Below, piece after piece: positions 8,295 to 17,632 of a DNA stretch of 64,000 nucleotides. Below the pieces are notes generated by a model. That model was not told where the DNA came from and searched no databases. It worked only from the letters and a program-made list of their open reading frames with translations. The stretch covers positions 18,674 to 82,673 of the forward strand of contig CAZKKN010000003.1 in assembly GCA_964553375.1 (NCBI GenBank). Reading direction: 5' to 3'. Made by a program: the position numbers and the translations under genes. The stretch's first letter is position 1. Every line of letters begins with the position of its first letter. The stretch comes from UBA9715 sp964553375 (lineage in GTDB: Bacteria > Actinomycetota > Coriobacteriia > Coriobacteriales > Eggerthellaceae).

Positions 8295-10496
8295 ATGGGC
8301 CGCCCCTCGGTTATCCGCCGCCTCGGGCTCGCCCTCTATGACTGCCTGGGATTCGCTGTTTTGGGCGCGCTTGTCTCCTTGGGATTCCCGAGGGCGGCTT
8401 TCGCTTACATCGATCCATCGGTGATGACCTACACCATCCAGGCCCTGGCTGGGGTGACGGTGGCTTTATCGGCTGTGTTCGGCGTGATGTTTCGCCGTGG
8501 CCGCAAGGCCATCTGTCGGCTTTTGGCCATCGAAGAGCACCGTAATCGCACGGTGGAACCCGACGTCCATCGCGTGGGTGCCGCCTGCGTGCTTGAAGTT
8601 GAGGCTTGCGAGGTCGAGGTGCCAGGGGTGGCTGAGGGGCTCGAAGCCGCTGTCGTTCCTGAAGCCGACGATGCCCTGGAGGCATTTGAGGTCCCAGCGG
8701 AATCGGAGGCCCCGCGGCGGCGCTTCCTCGATCGCGGGCCAGGGGAGGGGCGGGCGCGGGTCCGCTTCGCCTACGCTTTGGTGGTTGCAGCCTTTTTCGT
8801 CATCACGTTCTTCTTCGCTGCTCCGCTGGAGATCATGGCCGGTTCGGTCTCATCGCTCATTTTCGGAGCTCAGGACGTCTGGTGGGTGCTCATCGGCCCC
8901 GATTTGGGCATCATCTTGCTTCTGGCCCTGGGACTCACCGCATTGCGCGGTCGGGCATTCGATCTTGCCTTGGCGCTCCTTTGGGCCTTAGGTATCTGCG
9001 GTTATATCCAGGCGCTCTTCCTCAACGGCGGTTTGCCGGCAGCCGATGGTGCCACCATCCACTGGGGCGATTATATGGCCATGCAAGTGGTCTCGGCTGG
9101 GATTTGGCTGGCGGTTATCGTGGCGGCGGTGTTCTACGGGCTCCATAACCGCCAACGGGCCAGGGGAATCGAGGTGCTCAGCGCCGCAGCCCTGGCCACA
9201 ATCCAGCTTCTGGGATTGCTGATGCTCATGGTGATAAACCCGCTGATGCAGGGCGCAGTCGGCGAGGAAGCGCCTTCGGGCGGAGAGGTGGTGACAACCG
9301 AAGAGGGCCTTTTCACCGTGAACCCCCAAGATAACGTCATCGTGTTCGTGCTCGACACCTTCGATGACGCCTACTTGAAGCGCATCTTGAAGACCGACCC
9401 CCAGCTCCTCGATGAGTTCACCGGGTTCACCAGCTACGAGAATTGCACGGGGGCCATGATTCCCACGCGCTTCGCCATACCGTTTCTTCTAACCGGCGAG
9501 ATGCCCCAAGAAGGCGAGGCGTTTTCCCAGTACAAAGCCGAGCGTTATGAACGAAGCGAGTTCTTGGACCAGATAGCCGATGCGGGTTATTCGCTTGGCA
9601 TCTACACGGATTCGCTGACCATAGGCGAGCTGCCGCAGGCCGAGCAGCGCGCCATCACCGACAAGACGCTGAACATGCACGATCTGCCCAATAGCGTGAT
9701 CGATTACGGGGGCGCGCTCTATTCCCTGTACCAGATGGGGCTGTATAGGGAGGCGCCATGGGCGCTGAAATGGGCGTTTTGGTATTACACCGATGAGATC
9801 AACAACCGGATGGCGCATTTCGACCCTCAAGCGGCTCCGGAGGAGACCATCTATCTCATCGATGACGTGCGTTACTACGACCGTCTGCGTGCAATAGGCC
9901 TCTCGGTGGAAGACGACGCGCCCCAAGGCGCTTTCCGGTTCATCCATCTGCTGGGTTCCCATTACCCTTTCACCTACGATGAGAACGGGACGGATGTGGG
10001 GGAGGACAACTCCAACGTGTTCAGGCAATCGCGCGGCACGCTGGCCATGGTGAGTGAGTATCTGCGTCAGCTGAAGGCTCTGGGGCTCTACGACAGTGCG
10101 ACTATCATCGTGACCGCCGATCACGGCTATTGGACCATCACCGAGGAGCCCATCGACCAACCGTCCACCCCCATCATGTTCGTGAAGCCCTCCCAAAACG
10201 CCCAAGAGGCTGCAGCTCCGTTGGTGGTGAGCGATAAGCCGGTAAGCCAACTCGACCTGCAAGCCACGATACTCGATGCCCTGGGTCTAGACTTCAGCGA
10301 CTACAGCCGCCGTGGGGATTATGCCGGGTTCTCGATGTTCGAGGAGATCGATCCGGATCGCCTGCGCTACTATCTCACCACCGATAGCCTGCCGGACTTA
10401 ACGGAAACGCAGTTTCGGGAATATGTCATTGAAGGCAACGCCCTGGACTTCGATAACTGGAGCGAGACGGGCAGGTTCATAGATGCCTGGGAATAG
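8295..10496 (+). CDS. LtaS/sulfatase-like membrane phosphotransferase or hydrolase
   Basis: A 733-residue protein with several hydrophobic segments in the first 340 residues. Two flank a long acidic and Arg-rich cytoplasmic loop (about residues 75-150). An extracellular alkaline-phosphatase-superfamily domain follows from about residue 350. Visible metal/active-site blocks are NVIVFVLDTFDD, a candidate nucleophile Thr within GAMIPTRFAIPFLLTGE, FIHLLGSHYPF and ATIIVTADHGYW. This layout matches lipoteichoic-acid synthase, phosphoglycerol or phosphoethanolamine transferases; the exact substrate is open. The start at 8295 follows the lipoprotein stop by 4 bases, indicating an operon. A hairpin terminator follows at 10510-10539. 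Confidence 0.82.
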   Translation: MGRPSVIRRLGLALYDCLGFAVLGALVSLGFPRAAFAYIDPSVMTYTIQALAGVTVALSAVFGVMFRRGRKAICRLLAIEEHRNRTVEPDVHRVGAACVLEVEACEVEVPGVAEGLEAAVVPEADDALEAFEVPAESEAPRRRFLDRGPGEGRARVRFAYALVVAAFFVITFFFAAPLEIMAGSVSSLIFGAQDVWWVLIGPDLGIILLLALGLTALRGRAFDLALALLWALGICGYIQALFLNGGLPAADGATIHWGDYMAMQVVSAGIWLAVIVAAVFYGLHNRQRARGIEVLSAAALATIQLLGLLMLMVINPLMQGAVGEEAPSGGEVVTTEEGLFTVNPQDNVIVFVLDTFDDAYLKRILKTDPQLLDEFTGFTSYENCTGAMIPTRFAIPFLLTGEMPQEGEAFSQYKAERYERSEFLDQIADAGYSLGIYTDSLTIGELPQAEQRAITDKTLNMHDLPNSVIDYGGALYSLYQMGLYREAPWALKWAFWYYTDEINNRMAHFDPQAAPEETIYLIDDVRYYDRLRAIGLSVEDDAPQGAFRFIHLLGSHYPFTYDENGTDVGEDNSNVFRQSRGTLAMVSEYLRQLKALGLYDSATIIVTADHGYWTITEEPIDQPSTPIMFVKPSQNAQEAAAPLVVSDKPVSQLDLQATILDALGLDFSDYSRRGDYAGFSMFEEIDPDRLRYYLTTDSLPDLTETQFREYVIEGNALDFDNWSETGRFIDAWE

Positions 10497-10509
10497 GGGT
10501 GCGAAAGCA

Positions 10510-10539
10510 GGAGGCACCCCGGGTAGCAGGGGTGCCTCC
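10510..10539. terminator. Hairpin terminator between convergent genes
   Basis: GGAGGCACCCC (10510-10520) and GGGGTGCCTCC (10529-10539) form a perfect 11-bp stem with an 8-base loop. It lies between the sulfatase-like gene and the end of purL. No strong T-run follows on either strand, so termination efficiency is uncertain, but position and stability fit a bidirectional terminator. Confidence 0.72.
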
Positions 10540-10558
10540 TCATCCCATCTCTGAAGCT

Positions 10559-13500
10559 TTACGCGAAGTAATCTATGCCAGCTTGGAACAGGGGTTGGTC
10601 GGCCACAGTGGGGAAGTTCTTATACAGGCCCGCACCGGCGCGCTCCGAGTGCCCCATCTTGCCGAAGATGCGCCCGTCAGGGCTGGTGATGCCTTCGATG
10701 GCCAGCAGGGACCCGTTGGGGTTCACAGCCAGATCAAGGGAGGGATGGCCGTTCGCATCCACATATTGCGTTGCGATCTGCCCGTTTTCCGCCAGCTCTT
10801 CCAAAAGGGGTTGGGGAGCCACGAAGCGTCCCTCGCCGTGGCTGATGGCCACGCTGTGGATGGTGCCCACCGGGCAGCCGGCAAGCCAAGGGGAGAGATT
10901 AGAGGCGACCCGGGTGCGCACGAGCATGCTCTGGTGGCGTCCGATGGTGTTGTAGGTGAGGGTGGGGCACTCCGCGTCCATCGGGCGGATATCGCCGTAG
11001 GGCACCAATCCCAGCTTCACAAGGGCCTGGAACCCGTTGCAGATGCCCAACATGAGCCCGTCACGCTTCTGCAGCAGCTCGCGCACGGCTTCGGTGACCT
11101 CAGGGGCGCGGAAGAATGCCGTGATGAATTTAGCCGAGCCGTCGGGCTCGTCGCCGCCGGAGAAGCCACCAGGGATCATGACGATCTGAGACTGGCTGAT
11201 GAGCCGCGCAAGCTCGCGGGTGCTCTCGACCACGGCTTGGGGAGTCAGGTTGTTCACGATGAAGGTGGTCACATCACCGCCTGCCGCCTCGAATGCGGCG
11301 GCGGTGTCGTATTCGCAGTTGTTGCCGGGAAAGACCGGGATGACCACCCGGGGTCGCGCGAGGGCAGGGCCGCTGTAGGTTGCCTTGGGACCTGCGGTGT
11401 AGCTGATGGTCGGCACTTCCTGCTGGTCTTGATCCTGTTCTTTGAGGCTGCGATAGGGGAAAACCTCCTCCAAGCCCGCTTCCCAGATTTCCTGGATGGC
11501 GCTCAGGTCCACGGTCTCCTCCGCTGTGGCCATGGTGTAGGAGCCCACCGTGGTGCCCAAGGGAAGCACCTCCACGCCTTCAAGGAGGTCCGCTGCCTCC
11601 AATGCCTCGATGGCCCGGGTTATGTCGACGCCAGAGGCCAGTTCGATGGCGAAGGTGCCATAGGATTCCTCGAAGAGGTCGCAAAGATCGATGTCCTCAT
11701 GGAACCGTATGCCGATGCGGTTCCCAACGGCCATCTTGAAGAGCGTCTCGCCCAAACCGCCGTAACCGGCAGAGGCGCAGGCGCTCACCAGCCCGCTGCC
11801 GATAAGATGCTCCACGGCTTGGAAGGTGGCGTTGAGGCTCTGAGGCGACGCCTCTTCGAAGCAGACCCAGATCACCGAGGAGCCCGCCTTTTTGAACTCC
11901 GGCGAGGTGACGCGCTCTAGGGGGCCCACTGCTGTGGCGAACGACACCAAAGTGGGGGGTACGTCCAAATCCTCGAAGCTGCCCGACATGGAGTCTTTGC
12001 CGCCGATGGCCCCTATACCGAAGTCCAACTGGGCCATGAGCGCTCCCAGCACGGCCGAGACCGGCTTGCCCCAGCGGGCGGGATCGTCGCGGAGCTTCTC
12101 GAAGTACTCCTGGAACGTGAGATACATATCGGCGCGCCTGAAGCCGGTGGCCACCAGCTTCGCGATGGAATCCAGCACGGCCATGTAGGCGCCCGCGAAG
12201 GGGTCATAGGCCGAAAGGTAGGGGTTGAATCCCCAAGAAAGGCCCGAGACCGTTGTGGTATCCCCGCCATAAACCGGCAGTTTCGAGACCATGGCCAGGG
12301 CAGGGGTGAGCTGATAGGCACCGCCGAAGGGCATGAGCACCGTACCCGCACCGATGGTGGAATCGAAACGCTCCACCAGACCCTTATTGGAGGCGAAGTT
12401 GATGTCGCCCAGAAGACCCCCTAAGGCCACGGCAAGGGAATCGCGTTCGCAGACAGCATCCACCACGTCGCTTACCAGCTCATCGCATGCCTCGAAGGCT
12501 CGGTCAGCCGCGCCGTCAGCGAAGCTCTTTTGGGCTTCGATGCGCACCGTTGCCTGCTTCGGGGCGCCGTTGCTGGCCAAGAAGTCGCGGCTCACATCCA
12601 CGATGGCATGGTCGCGCCAGTGCATGCGCACCCGGCCATCGGCCGCCACCACGGCAACCGGCGTGGCTTCCAGGTTCTCAGCCCGAGCCAGCGCGATGAA
12701 GTCGTCCACGTCGTCGGGCGATAGAGCCACTGCCATTCGCTCCTGGGATTCGGAGATGGCAAGCTCGGTGCCATCCAGGCCCTCGTATTTCTTGGGCACG
12801 CGATCCAGGTAGATGTCCAAGCCGTCGGCAAGCTCGCCTATGGCCACCGAGACGCCGCCGGCTCCGAAGTCGTTGCAGCGTTTGATCATGCGGCATGCCT
12901 CATGATTGCGGAACAGCCGCTGGATCTTGCGCTCCATCGGCGGGTTTCCCTTCTGCACCTCGGCACCGCAGGTCTCTATGGAGCTCGTGCTGTGGGCCTT
13001 GGAGGAACCCGTGGCGCCTCCTATGCCGTCGCGCCCGGTGCGACCGCCAAGGAGCACCACCACATCTCCCGGTGCAGGCGTCTCACGTCGCACATCGGCA
13101 GCGGGTGTTGCTCCCACCACGGCGCCAATCTCCATGCGCTTAGCGGCGTAGCCCGGATGATACAGCTCATGGACTTGACCGGTGGCAAGTCCGATTTGGT
13201 TACCGTAGGACGAATAGCCGTTGGCGGCTGTGGTCACGATCTTGCGTTGGGGCAGCTTGCCGGGGATGGTGTTCGCCACGGGGGCGGTGGGGTCGGCGGC
13301 GCCGGTGACGCGCATGGCCTGATATACATAGGCACGCCCCGAAAGCGGGTCGCGTATGGCTCCCCCCAGGCACGTGGCCGCCCCGCCGAACGGTTCGATC
13401 TCCGTGGGGTGGTTGTGCGTCTCGTTCTTGAAGAGATAGAGCCAGTCCTGCTGCTCGCCTCGCACGTCTACCTTCACCTTCACCGTGCAGGCATTGATCT

Positions 13501-14371
13501 CCTCGGACTCATCGAGGCCGGTGAGCTGGCCGGTATGCTTCAGATAGCGGGCGCCGATGGTGCCCATGTCCATGAGGCAGATGGGCTTTTGCTCGCGGCC
13601 GAGCTCCCGACGCAGGTCCAGGTAGCGCTCGAAGGCCGCCCGCACGTTGGGATCGGCGATATCAACAGAGGTGAGCTCGGTGCCGAAGGTGGTGTGGCGG
13701 CAGTGGTCTGACCAATAGGTGTCGATCATCTTGATCTCGGTGATGGTGGGATCGCGTTGCTCCTCATCACGGAAGTAGCTTTGGCAGAAGGTGATGTCGG
13801 CCAGGTCCATGGCCAGGCCGCGCTCATCCAAGAAGGCCTGGAGACCCTCCGCGTCCAGGGTGCGGAATCCCTCGATCACCTCCACGGCATCGGGCTCGGG
13901 GTAGAGGGCCTTCAGCGTTTCGGGGAGCTCAAGGGATGCCTCCCGGCTTTCCACCGGATTTATGAGGAAGCCCTTCACCGCGCTGATGTCCTGAGGGCTC
14001 AAGTCCCCGCTGAGCACGTAGACCTTGGCGTTTCTGACCTCGGGGCGCTCCATCTGACTGATCAGCTGGATACACTCGCTGGCCGAGGCGGCGCGCTGGT
14101 CGAATTGCCCGGGCAGCGGCTCAACGGCGATCACGATGTCTTCGGGGCGGGTGTTGAGCTCGGCTGTGGCCTCGTCGGTTTGCGGCTCGCTGAAAACGGT
14201 GGTCACGCAGGTCTCGAAGAGCTCGTCGGAAAGCCCTTCTGCATCGTAGCGGTTGAGGATCCGCAGCCCTTCAAGGGATTCGATGCCGAGGATCTCCTTC
14301 AATTCCCGCAGAAGCCCCTGGGCTTCGATGGCGAATCCGGGTTTTTTCTCCACATAGACGCGTGAGACCAT
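10559..14371 (-). CDS. purL: Phosphoribosylformylglycinamidine synthase, large single-chain form
   Basis: Catalyses the ATP- and glutamine-dependent conversion of FGAR to FGAM in purine synthesis. The 1,270-residue chain is the long form. It has an N-terminal PurS-like part, two AIRS-type halves (NETHNHPTEIEPFGGAATC, GGVSVAIGELADGLD, GAIGGKDSMSGSFEDL) and a C-terminal class I glutaminase domain with the nucleophile Cys in MLGICNGFQALVKLG and the partner His in SHGEGRF. The ATG at 14371 is preceded by AGAAAGG with 8-base spacing; an upstream in-frame ATG at 14407 has no such site. It is monocistronic on the minus strand and bounded by the hairpin at 10510-10539. Confidence 0.98.
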   Translation of the reverse strand: MVSRVYVEKKPGFAIEAQGLLRELKEILGIESLEGLRILNRYDAEGLSDELFETCVTTVFSEPQTDEATAELNTRPEDIVIAVEPLPGQFDQRAASASECIQLISQMERPEVRNAKVYVLSGDLSPQDISAVKGFLINPVESREASLELPETLKALYPEPDAVEVIEGFRTLDAEGLQAFLDERGLAMDLADITFCQSYFRDEEQRDPTITEIKMIDTYWSDHCRHTTFGTELTSVDIADPNVRAAFERYLDLRRELGREQKPICLMDMGTIGARYLKHTGQLTGLDESEEINACTVKVKVDVRGEQQDWLYLFKNETHNHPTEIEPFGGAATCLGGAIRDPLSGRAYVYQAMRVTGAADPTAPVANTIPGKLPQRKIVTTAANGYSSYGNQIGLATGQVHELYHPGYAAKRMEIGAVVGATPAADVRRETPAPGDVVVLLGGRTGRDGIGGATGSSKAHSTSSIETCGAEVQKGNPPMERKIQRLFRNHEACRMIKRCNDFGAGGVSVAIGELADGLDIYLDRVPKKYEGLDGTELAISESQERMAVALSPDDVDDFIALARAENLEATPVAVVAADGRVRMHWRDHAIVDVSRDFLASNGAPKQATVRIEAQKSFADGAADRAFEACDELVSDVVDAVCERDSLAVALGGLLGDINFASNKGLVERFDSTIGAGTVLMPFGGAYQLTPALAMVSKLPVYGGDTTTVSGLSWGFNPYLSAYDPFAGAYMAVLDSIAKLVATGFRRADMYLTFQEYFEKLRDDPARWGKPVSAVLGALMAQLDFGIGAIGGKDSMSGSFEDLDVPPTLVSFATAVGPLERVTSPEFKKAGSSVIWVCFEEASPQSLNATFQAVEHLIGSGLVSACASAGYGGLGETLFKMAVGNRIGIRFHEDIDLCDLFEESYGTFAIELASGVDITRAIEALEAADLLEGVEVLPLGTTVGSYTMATAEETVDLSAIQEIWEAGLEEVFPYRSLKEQDQDQQEVPTISYTAGPKATYSGPALARPRVVIPVFPGNNCEYDTAAAFEAAGGDVTTFIVNNLTPQAVVESTRELARLISQSQIVMIPGGFSGGDEPDGSAKFITAFFRAPEVTEAVRELLQKRDGLMLGICNGFQALVKLGLVPYGDIRPMDAECPTLTYNTIGRHQSMLVRTRVASNLSPWLAGCPVGTIHSVAISHGEGRFVAPQPLLEELAENGQIATQYVDANGHPSLDLAVNPNGSLLAIEGITSPDGRIFGKMGHSERAGAGLYKNFPTVADQPLFQAGIDYFA

Positions 14372-14454
14372 AGCGAGAGCCTTTCTGAGAGGTATCCGAG
14401 CACCCATATAGCATCCATATTATAGAGTCCCCAGACCCGATGCGCGCGCTCAAA

Positions 14455-16305
14455 TCAGAGGGCGGCGAACCAGGCGCGCACCCGCTCCTCCAAGCCGGCT
14501 ACCCGTTGCTCGTCTTCGGTGTAAGCGCTGGAGCCGTTTTGGCCGAAGGGAGTGGAAACGCCGAAGACCTCATCGAATTCCGTGCGGTCGATGGTGCTCG
14601 GTTCCAGTTCGTTGGCTGCGGATGTCTTCACGTTGGTTGAGAAGTTCCCCATCACCACGACGCTCACGTCAGAGGCGCCATCCACCAAGGTGAGCCCGTT
14701 TTGGTCCACCAGCTTGACGCTCAGTCCCTTCTCGTCCACCAGCTTGCCGCCATTGGCCAGGTTGAGGTTCGTCACCGTGGCCCGGGAGGTGACCACCCAG
14801 GTGGAGGTGCTGTCGATACTCACATTCAGGTTCTCGGCGGCGGCGATGCCTTTGTTGTTGGCCGTGATGGAGGCTGTTCCCTCCCAGTGGCTTTGGTCCA
14901 GGAGATACATGTCCACGGTGCTGATCGAATCCACGGCCACGGATCCCTTCAAGGTTTGGCGGCGAGCCGTGAACGTGGCGTTGGCGCCATTGTTGCCCGT
15001 AGACCCCCAATTGCCAGCCTCGTCACCTGCGGCCACCAGAAGCCGGGCTTTGGTGGAATCGAAGTCGAGCCGGGTGTTGGAGAGGACCACCTTCGCTCGG
15101 GTGTTGGTGAGACGGAACAGGGCGCCGTCTTGGATGGAGCTGCTCAAAGTGGAGTTATCGGCCTGGAACACAGGCGAGGTGCTCAGCGAGGGATCCTCGG
15201 TATCTGCTTGCTTGCCGTCTTCACTCTCGCTGTAAAGGAGCACTCCGTAGTCTCCCTGAGTCGTGTCGGGCAGCTTCTCGGCTGTGGAGCACAGCCGAGA
15301 GCCATGGATGAGCACGACGCCCGCATCGCGCACGGTGGCCAAGGCCGAGGCCTCGGCGGTGCCCACGGTGTTATCCACTTCGGCGCGGCCGCCGCCCTGG
15401 ATCAAAGGGGAAAGGGAGCCTTTCGTTTCCAACAGGCAGTTGGCCAAGGATATGGCGCCTTCCTCCGTGCCGGTGGCTACAGACGCACTGCCATTGCCCG
15501 AGGTGGTCGCTGTGAGTCCGTTGCCCAGCACCTGGCCGCCCCTAGTGGCTACCAGGGCTTTGGCGTTGTTGGAGGCAGCGGTGAAGGTGATATCGTTGGC
15601 GTAGATGCGGCCGAAATCGGCGCTGAACAGACCGCAGGACCCAAGCGACGCCGTTTGGGCGATGGCGCTGGCCAGAAGAATGCTTGAACCCTCCCCAACG
15701 GAAAGGGCGATGGAGTTCAGGCCATAGGCGGCCGAGTCCGGGTCATCGGGGCTATCACCCAGTTTGTTCAGCGTTCCGCCATTGAAAAGGAGCATTCCGC
15801 CGTTTTGAGCCAAGAGCACGCTTTGATCCGGTACCGAGGACTCGATTGTCTGGCCGTATTGCTCAACGAAATCCCCGTCGGCGATCAAAGCGCCGTTATA
15901 GCCGTTTTCGGGGGTGGCGGCCAGGACGGCATCGGGCGGAACGGAGGAGCTGCTTGAGGACCTCTCGCGCTGTCGCAAAAGCTCCGGGGAGGATATGAGG
16001 CCGATGGCCGGCGTTGAGGCGGAAGTGGAGGATGCATTTGCATTTGCATTTGCATTTGCATTTGCAGACGCCTCGCTCCCCGGGGCTGCCTCCGGGGAGG
16101 CGGCTTGGGAACTGGAGGTGCCACTGGCCGCAACCGAATCGTCTTCGCCTTGGCTCATCTGAGCCTCCTGGGAAACCGAGCTCGGATCGGCCTTCTCCTG
16201 GGTGGCGGGTTGGGAGGTGGCGGCACAGGCGCTGGAGAGCAGAAGGGTGGCAAGCAAGGCGAGGGCGGCAGGAAGATGGATGTGGTTCCGTGCCGCTTTT
16301 GCCAT
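14455..16305 (-). CDS. Beta-helix-like surface lipoprotein (adhesin-like)
   Basis: A 616-residue protein with a lipoprotein signal peptide (LLLSSAC, Cys 27), so it is exported and lipid-anchored. Residues 30-110 are a Ser/Ala/Gln-rich low-complexity stalk that includes an Ala-Asn run encoded by a hexanucleotide microsatellite. From about 130 to 570 there are recurring short strands rich in Asn/Gly/Ser such as MLLFNGGTLNKLG, FGRIYANDITF and VEVDNTVG-like turns, plus NLNLANGGKL. This is the look of a right-handed parallel beta-helix, as in pectate-lyase-like adhesins. The end is charged and helical. The start has AAAGGAG upstream. Function is not known; surface adhesion or polysaccharide contact is inference. 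Confidence 0.82.
   Translation of the reverse strand: MAKAARNHIHLPAALALLATLLLSSACAATSQPATQEKADPSSVSQEAQMSQGEDDSVAASGTSSSQAASPEAAPGSEASANANANANANASSTSASTPAIGLISSPELLRQRERSSSSSSVPPDAVLAATPENGYNGALIADGDFVEQYGQTIESSVPDQSVLLAQNGGMLLFNGGTLNKLGDSPDDPDSAAYGLNSIALSVGEGSSILLASAIAQTASLGSCGLFSADFGRIYANDITFTAASNNAKALVATRGGQVLGNGLTATTSGNGSASVATGTEEGAISLANCLLETKGSLSPLIQGGGRAEVDNTVGTAEASALATVRDAGVVLIHGSRLCSTAEKLPDTTQGDYGVLLYSESEDGKQADTEDPSLSTSPVFQADNSTLSSSIQDGALFRLTNTRAKVVLSNTRLDFDSTKARLLVAAGDEAGNWGSTGNNGANATFTARRQTLKGSVAVDSISTVDMYLLDQSHWEGTASITANNKGIAAAENLNVSIDSTSTWVVTSRATVTNLNLANGGKLVDEKGLSVKLVDQNGLTLVDGASDVSVVVMGNFSTNVKTSAANELEPSTIDRTEFDEVFGVSTPFGQNGSSAYTEDEQRVAGLEERVRAWFAAL
16034..16066. repeat. Hexanucleotide microsatellite (GCATTT)5
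   Basis: Five perfect tandem copies of GCATTT plus a trailing GCA lie inside the lipoprotein gene. On the coding strand they encode alternating Asn-Ala. Because the unit is 6 bases, gain or loss of copies keeps the frame and only lengthens or shortens the stalk. Confidence 0.97.
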
Positions 16306-16377
16306 AGATGGGCTCCTTTCGTCTGATTCCATTTTAAGGCTTTCGGGTCTTGGTCCATCCTTGATAATGGGATTGTT

Positions 16378-16394
16378 GAGATAAAATCTATCTC
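16378..16394. promoter_or_regulatory. Palindrome in divergent promoter region
   Basis: GAGATA-AAATC-TATCTC is a perfect 6-bp inverted repeat with a 5-base spacer, midway between the lipoprotein start (16305, minus) and the oxidoreductase start (16452, plus). A wider pair, GGTCCATCC (16352-16360) and GGATGGACC (16413-16421), brackets it. Together they suggest an operator for a dimeric or tetrameric regulator, possibly the nearby LysR protein. Confidence 0.5.
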
Positions 16395-16451
16395 GAATCC
16401 AACAAGGTTGCGGGATGGACCCGCGGCCTGCGACGATGCAGAGGAAAGCAC

Positions 16452-17579
16452 ATGGAGAGAATGTTCGAGGAGCTGCAGATAGGAAGCCTGCGCGCACGCA
16501 ATCGGCTTTTCCGGGCCGCTACGGCGGAATCCCTCTGCACTCGGGACGGGCAGCCCACAGTGCCCCTCCTGGATGTCTATGAATCCCTGTCCCAGGGGGG
16601 CGTGGGCACGGTGATCACGGGCTATTGCTATACCGAGCCCCACGGCAAGCCCGCTGAGCGCGCGCTGAGCTTCTGCGATGAGCGGTTCAACGATGACTTC
16701 CGCTCCTTGGTGGATCGCGCCCATGGGGGAGGTGCGCGCATCATCCTGCAACTCGTCTATGGCGGCTCCAAAAGCAAGTTGGCTGCCGATGACCCCCGTT
16801 GGCTTGCCGGGCGCACAGGTGAACCTCAAGACGGCGTTCCCACCGCAGCCCTGCTTGGGCCGTCTGCTGTGGTGAATCCTGCAACAGGCATCGTGCCTGA
16901 GGAGGCGAGCGAAGAGGATCTGGAGCTGCTCATCGCCTCTATGGGCCGCGGCGCCGCTCGGGCGCGGCTCCTGGGTTTCGATGGAGTGGAGATCCATGCC
17001 GCCCATGGCTACCTTCTCTCCCAATTCCTCAGTCCCCGTTTCAATCGCCGCAGCGATGGATACGGCGGCTCGCTTCCCAACCGCGCGCGTCTGACCTGCC
17101 GCTGCATCGAGGCTGCCCGTAGTATGGCCGGGGATGGATTCCCCATCCTGGTGAAGGTGAACGCCTCCGATTTCTTCGATGACCCCCAAGGTGCCAACGG
17201 CGGCCTTTCCGAGGACGAGAGCGCCCAGGCAGCGCGCTTGTTCCAGGAGGCGGGGGCGAGCGCCATCGAGGTGAGCGGAGACTGGCATGGAGCCACCGGG
17301 GAAGTGACCGATGGCCAGCCCTATTTCGGCCGTTTCGGCGCCCGTTTGGCTCAGGAATTGGACATCCCGGTTATCGTGACCGGCGGTTGGCGCAACCCGC
17401 GCATCATCGAGGCGCACCTGGCCGCCGATGGCATAGCGGGAGTGGGCTTGAGTCGGCCGCTGATCCGCGAGCCCTATCTGCCGAATCGCTGGGCTTCCGG
17501 ATCAGATGCCCTAAGCCAGTGCATCAGTTGCGGGATCTGCGGGAATTTCGCCGGCATTCCCTGTCCCAACAGGATGTAG
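16452..17579 (+). CDS. Old Yellow Enzyme-family NADH:flavin oxidoreductase with C-terminal Cys cluster
   Basis: A 375-residue FMN-dependent TIM-barrel enzyme. It shows the family's active-site segment GFDGVEIHAAHGYLLSQFLS and the flavin phosphate loop blocks SDGYGGSLPNR and VTGGW. The tail carries CISCGICGNFAGIPC, the four-cysteine pattern of the 2,4-dienoyl-CoA reductase/trimethylamine dehydrogenase branch that binds a 4Fe-4S cluster. The second FAD/NAD domain of that branch is absent, so electrons must come from a separate partner. Coriobacteria use many such enzymes to reduce enoates, steroids and plant compounds; the substrate here is unknown. It is convergent with a LysR-type gene that may control it. 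Confidence 0.9.
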   Translation: MERMFEELQIGSLRARNRLFRAATAESLCTRDGQPTVPLLDVYESLSQGGVGTVITGYCYTEPHGKPAERALSFCDERFNDDFRSLVDRAHGGGARIILQLVYGGSKSKLAADDPRWLAGRTGEPQDGVPTAALLGPSAVVNPATGIVPEEASEEDLELLIASMGRGAARARLLGFDGVEIHAAHGYLLSQFLSPRFNRRSDGYGGSLPNRARLTCRCIEAARSMAGDGFPILVKVNASDFFDDPQGANGGLSEDESAQAARLFQEAGASAIEVSGDWHGATGEVTDGQPYFGRFGARLAQELDIPVIVTGGWRNPRIIEAHLAADGIAGVGLSRPLIREPYLPNRWASGSDALSQCISCGICGNFAGIPCPNRM

Positions 17580-17632
17580 CGCGGTTTTCCCGGCGGTTAT
17601 AGGGGCCGATCGGCTATCGGGTCTTCGCAGAT

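Noticed and set aside
10499..11920. Long plus-strand open frame opposite purL
   Set aside because: It is the complement of a full-length, motif-rich purL and has no recognisable domain; typical shadow frame of GC-rich coding DNA.
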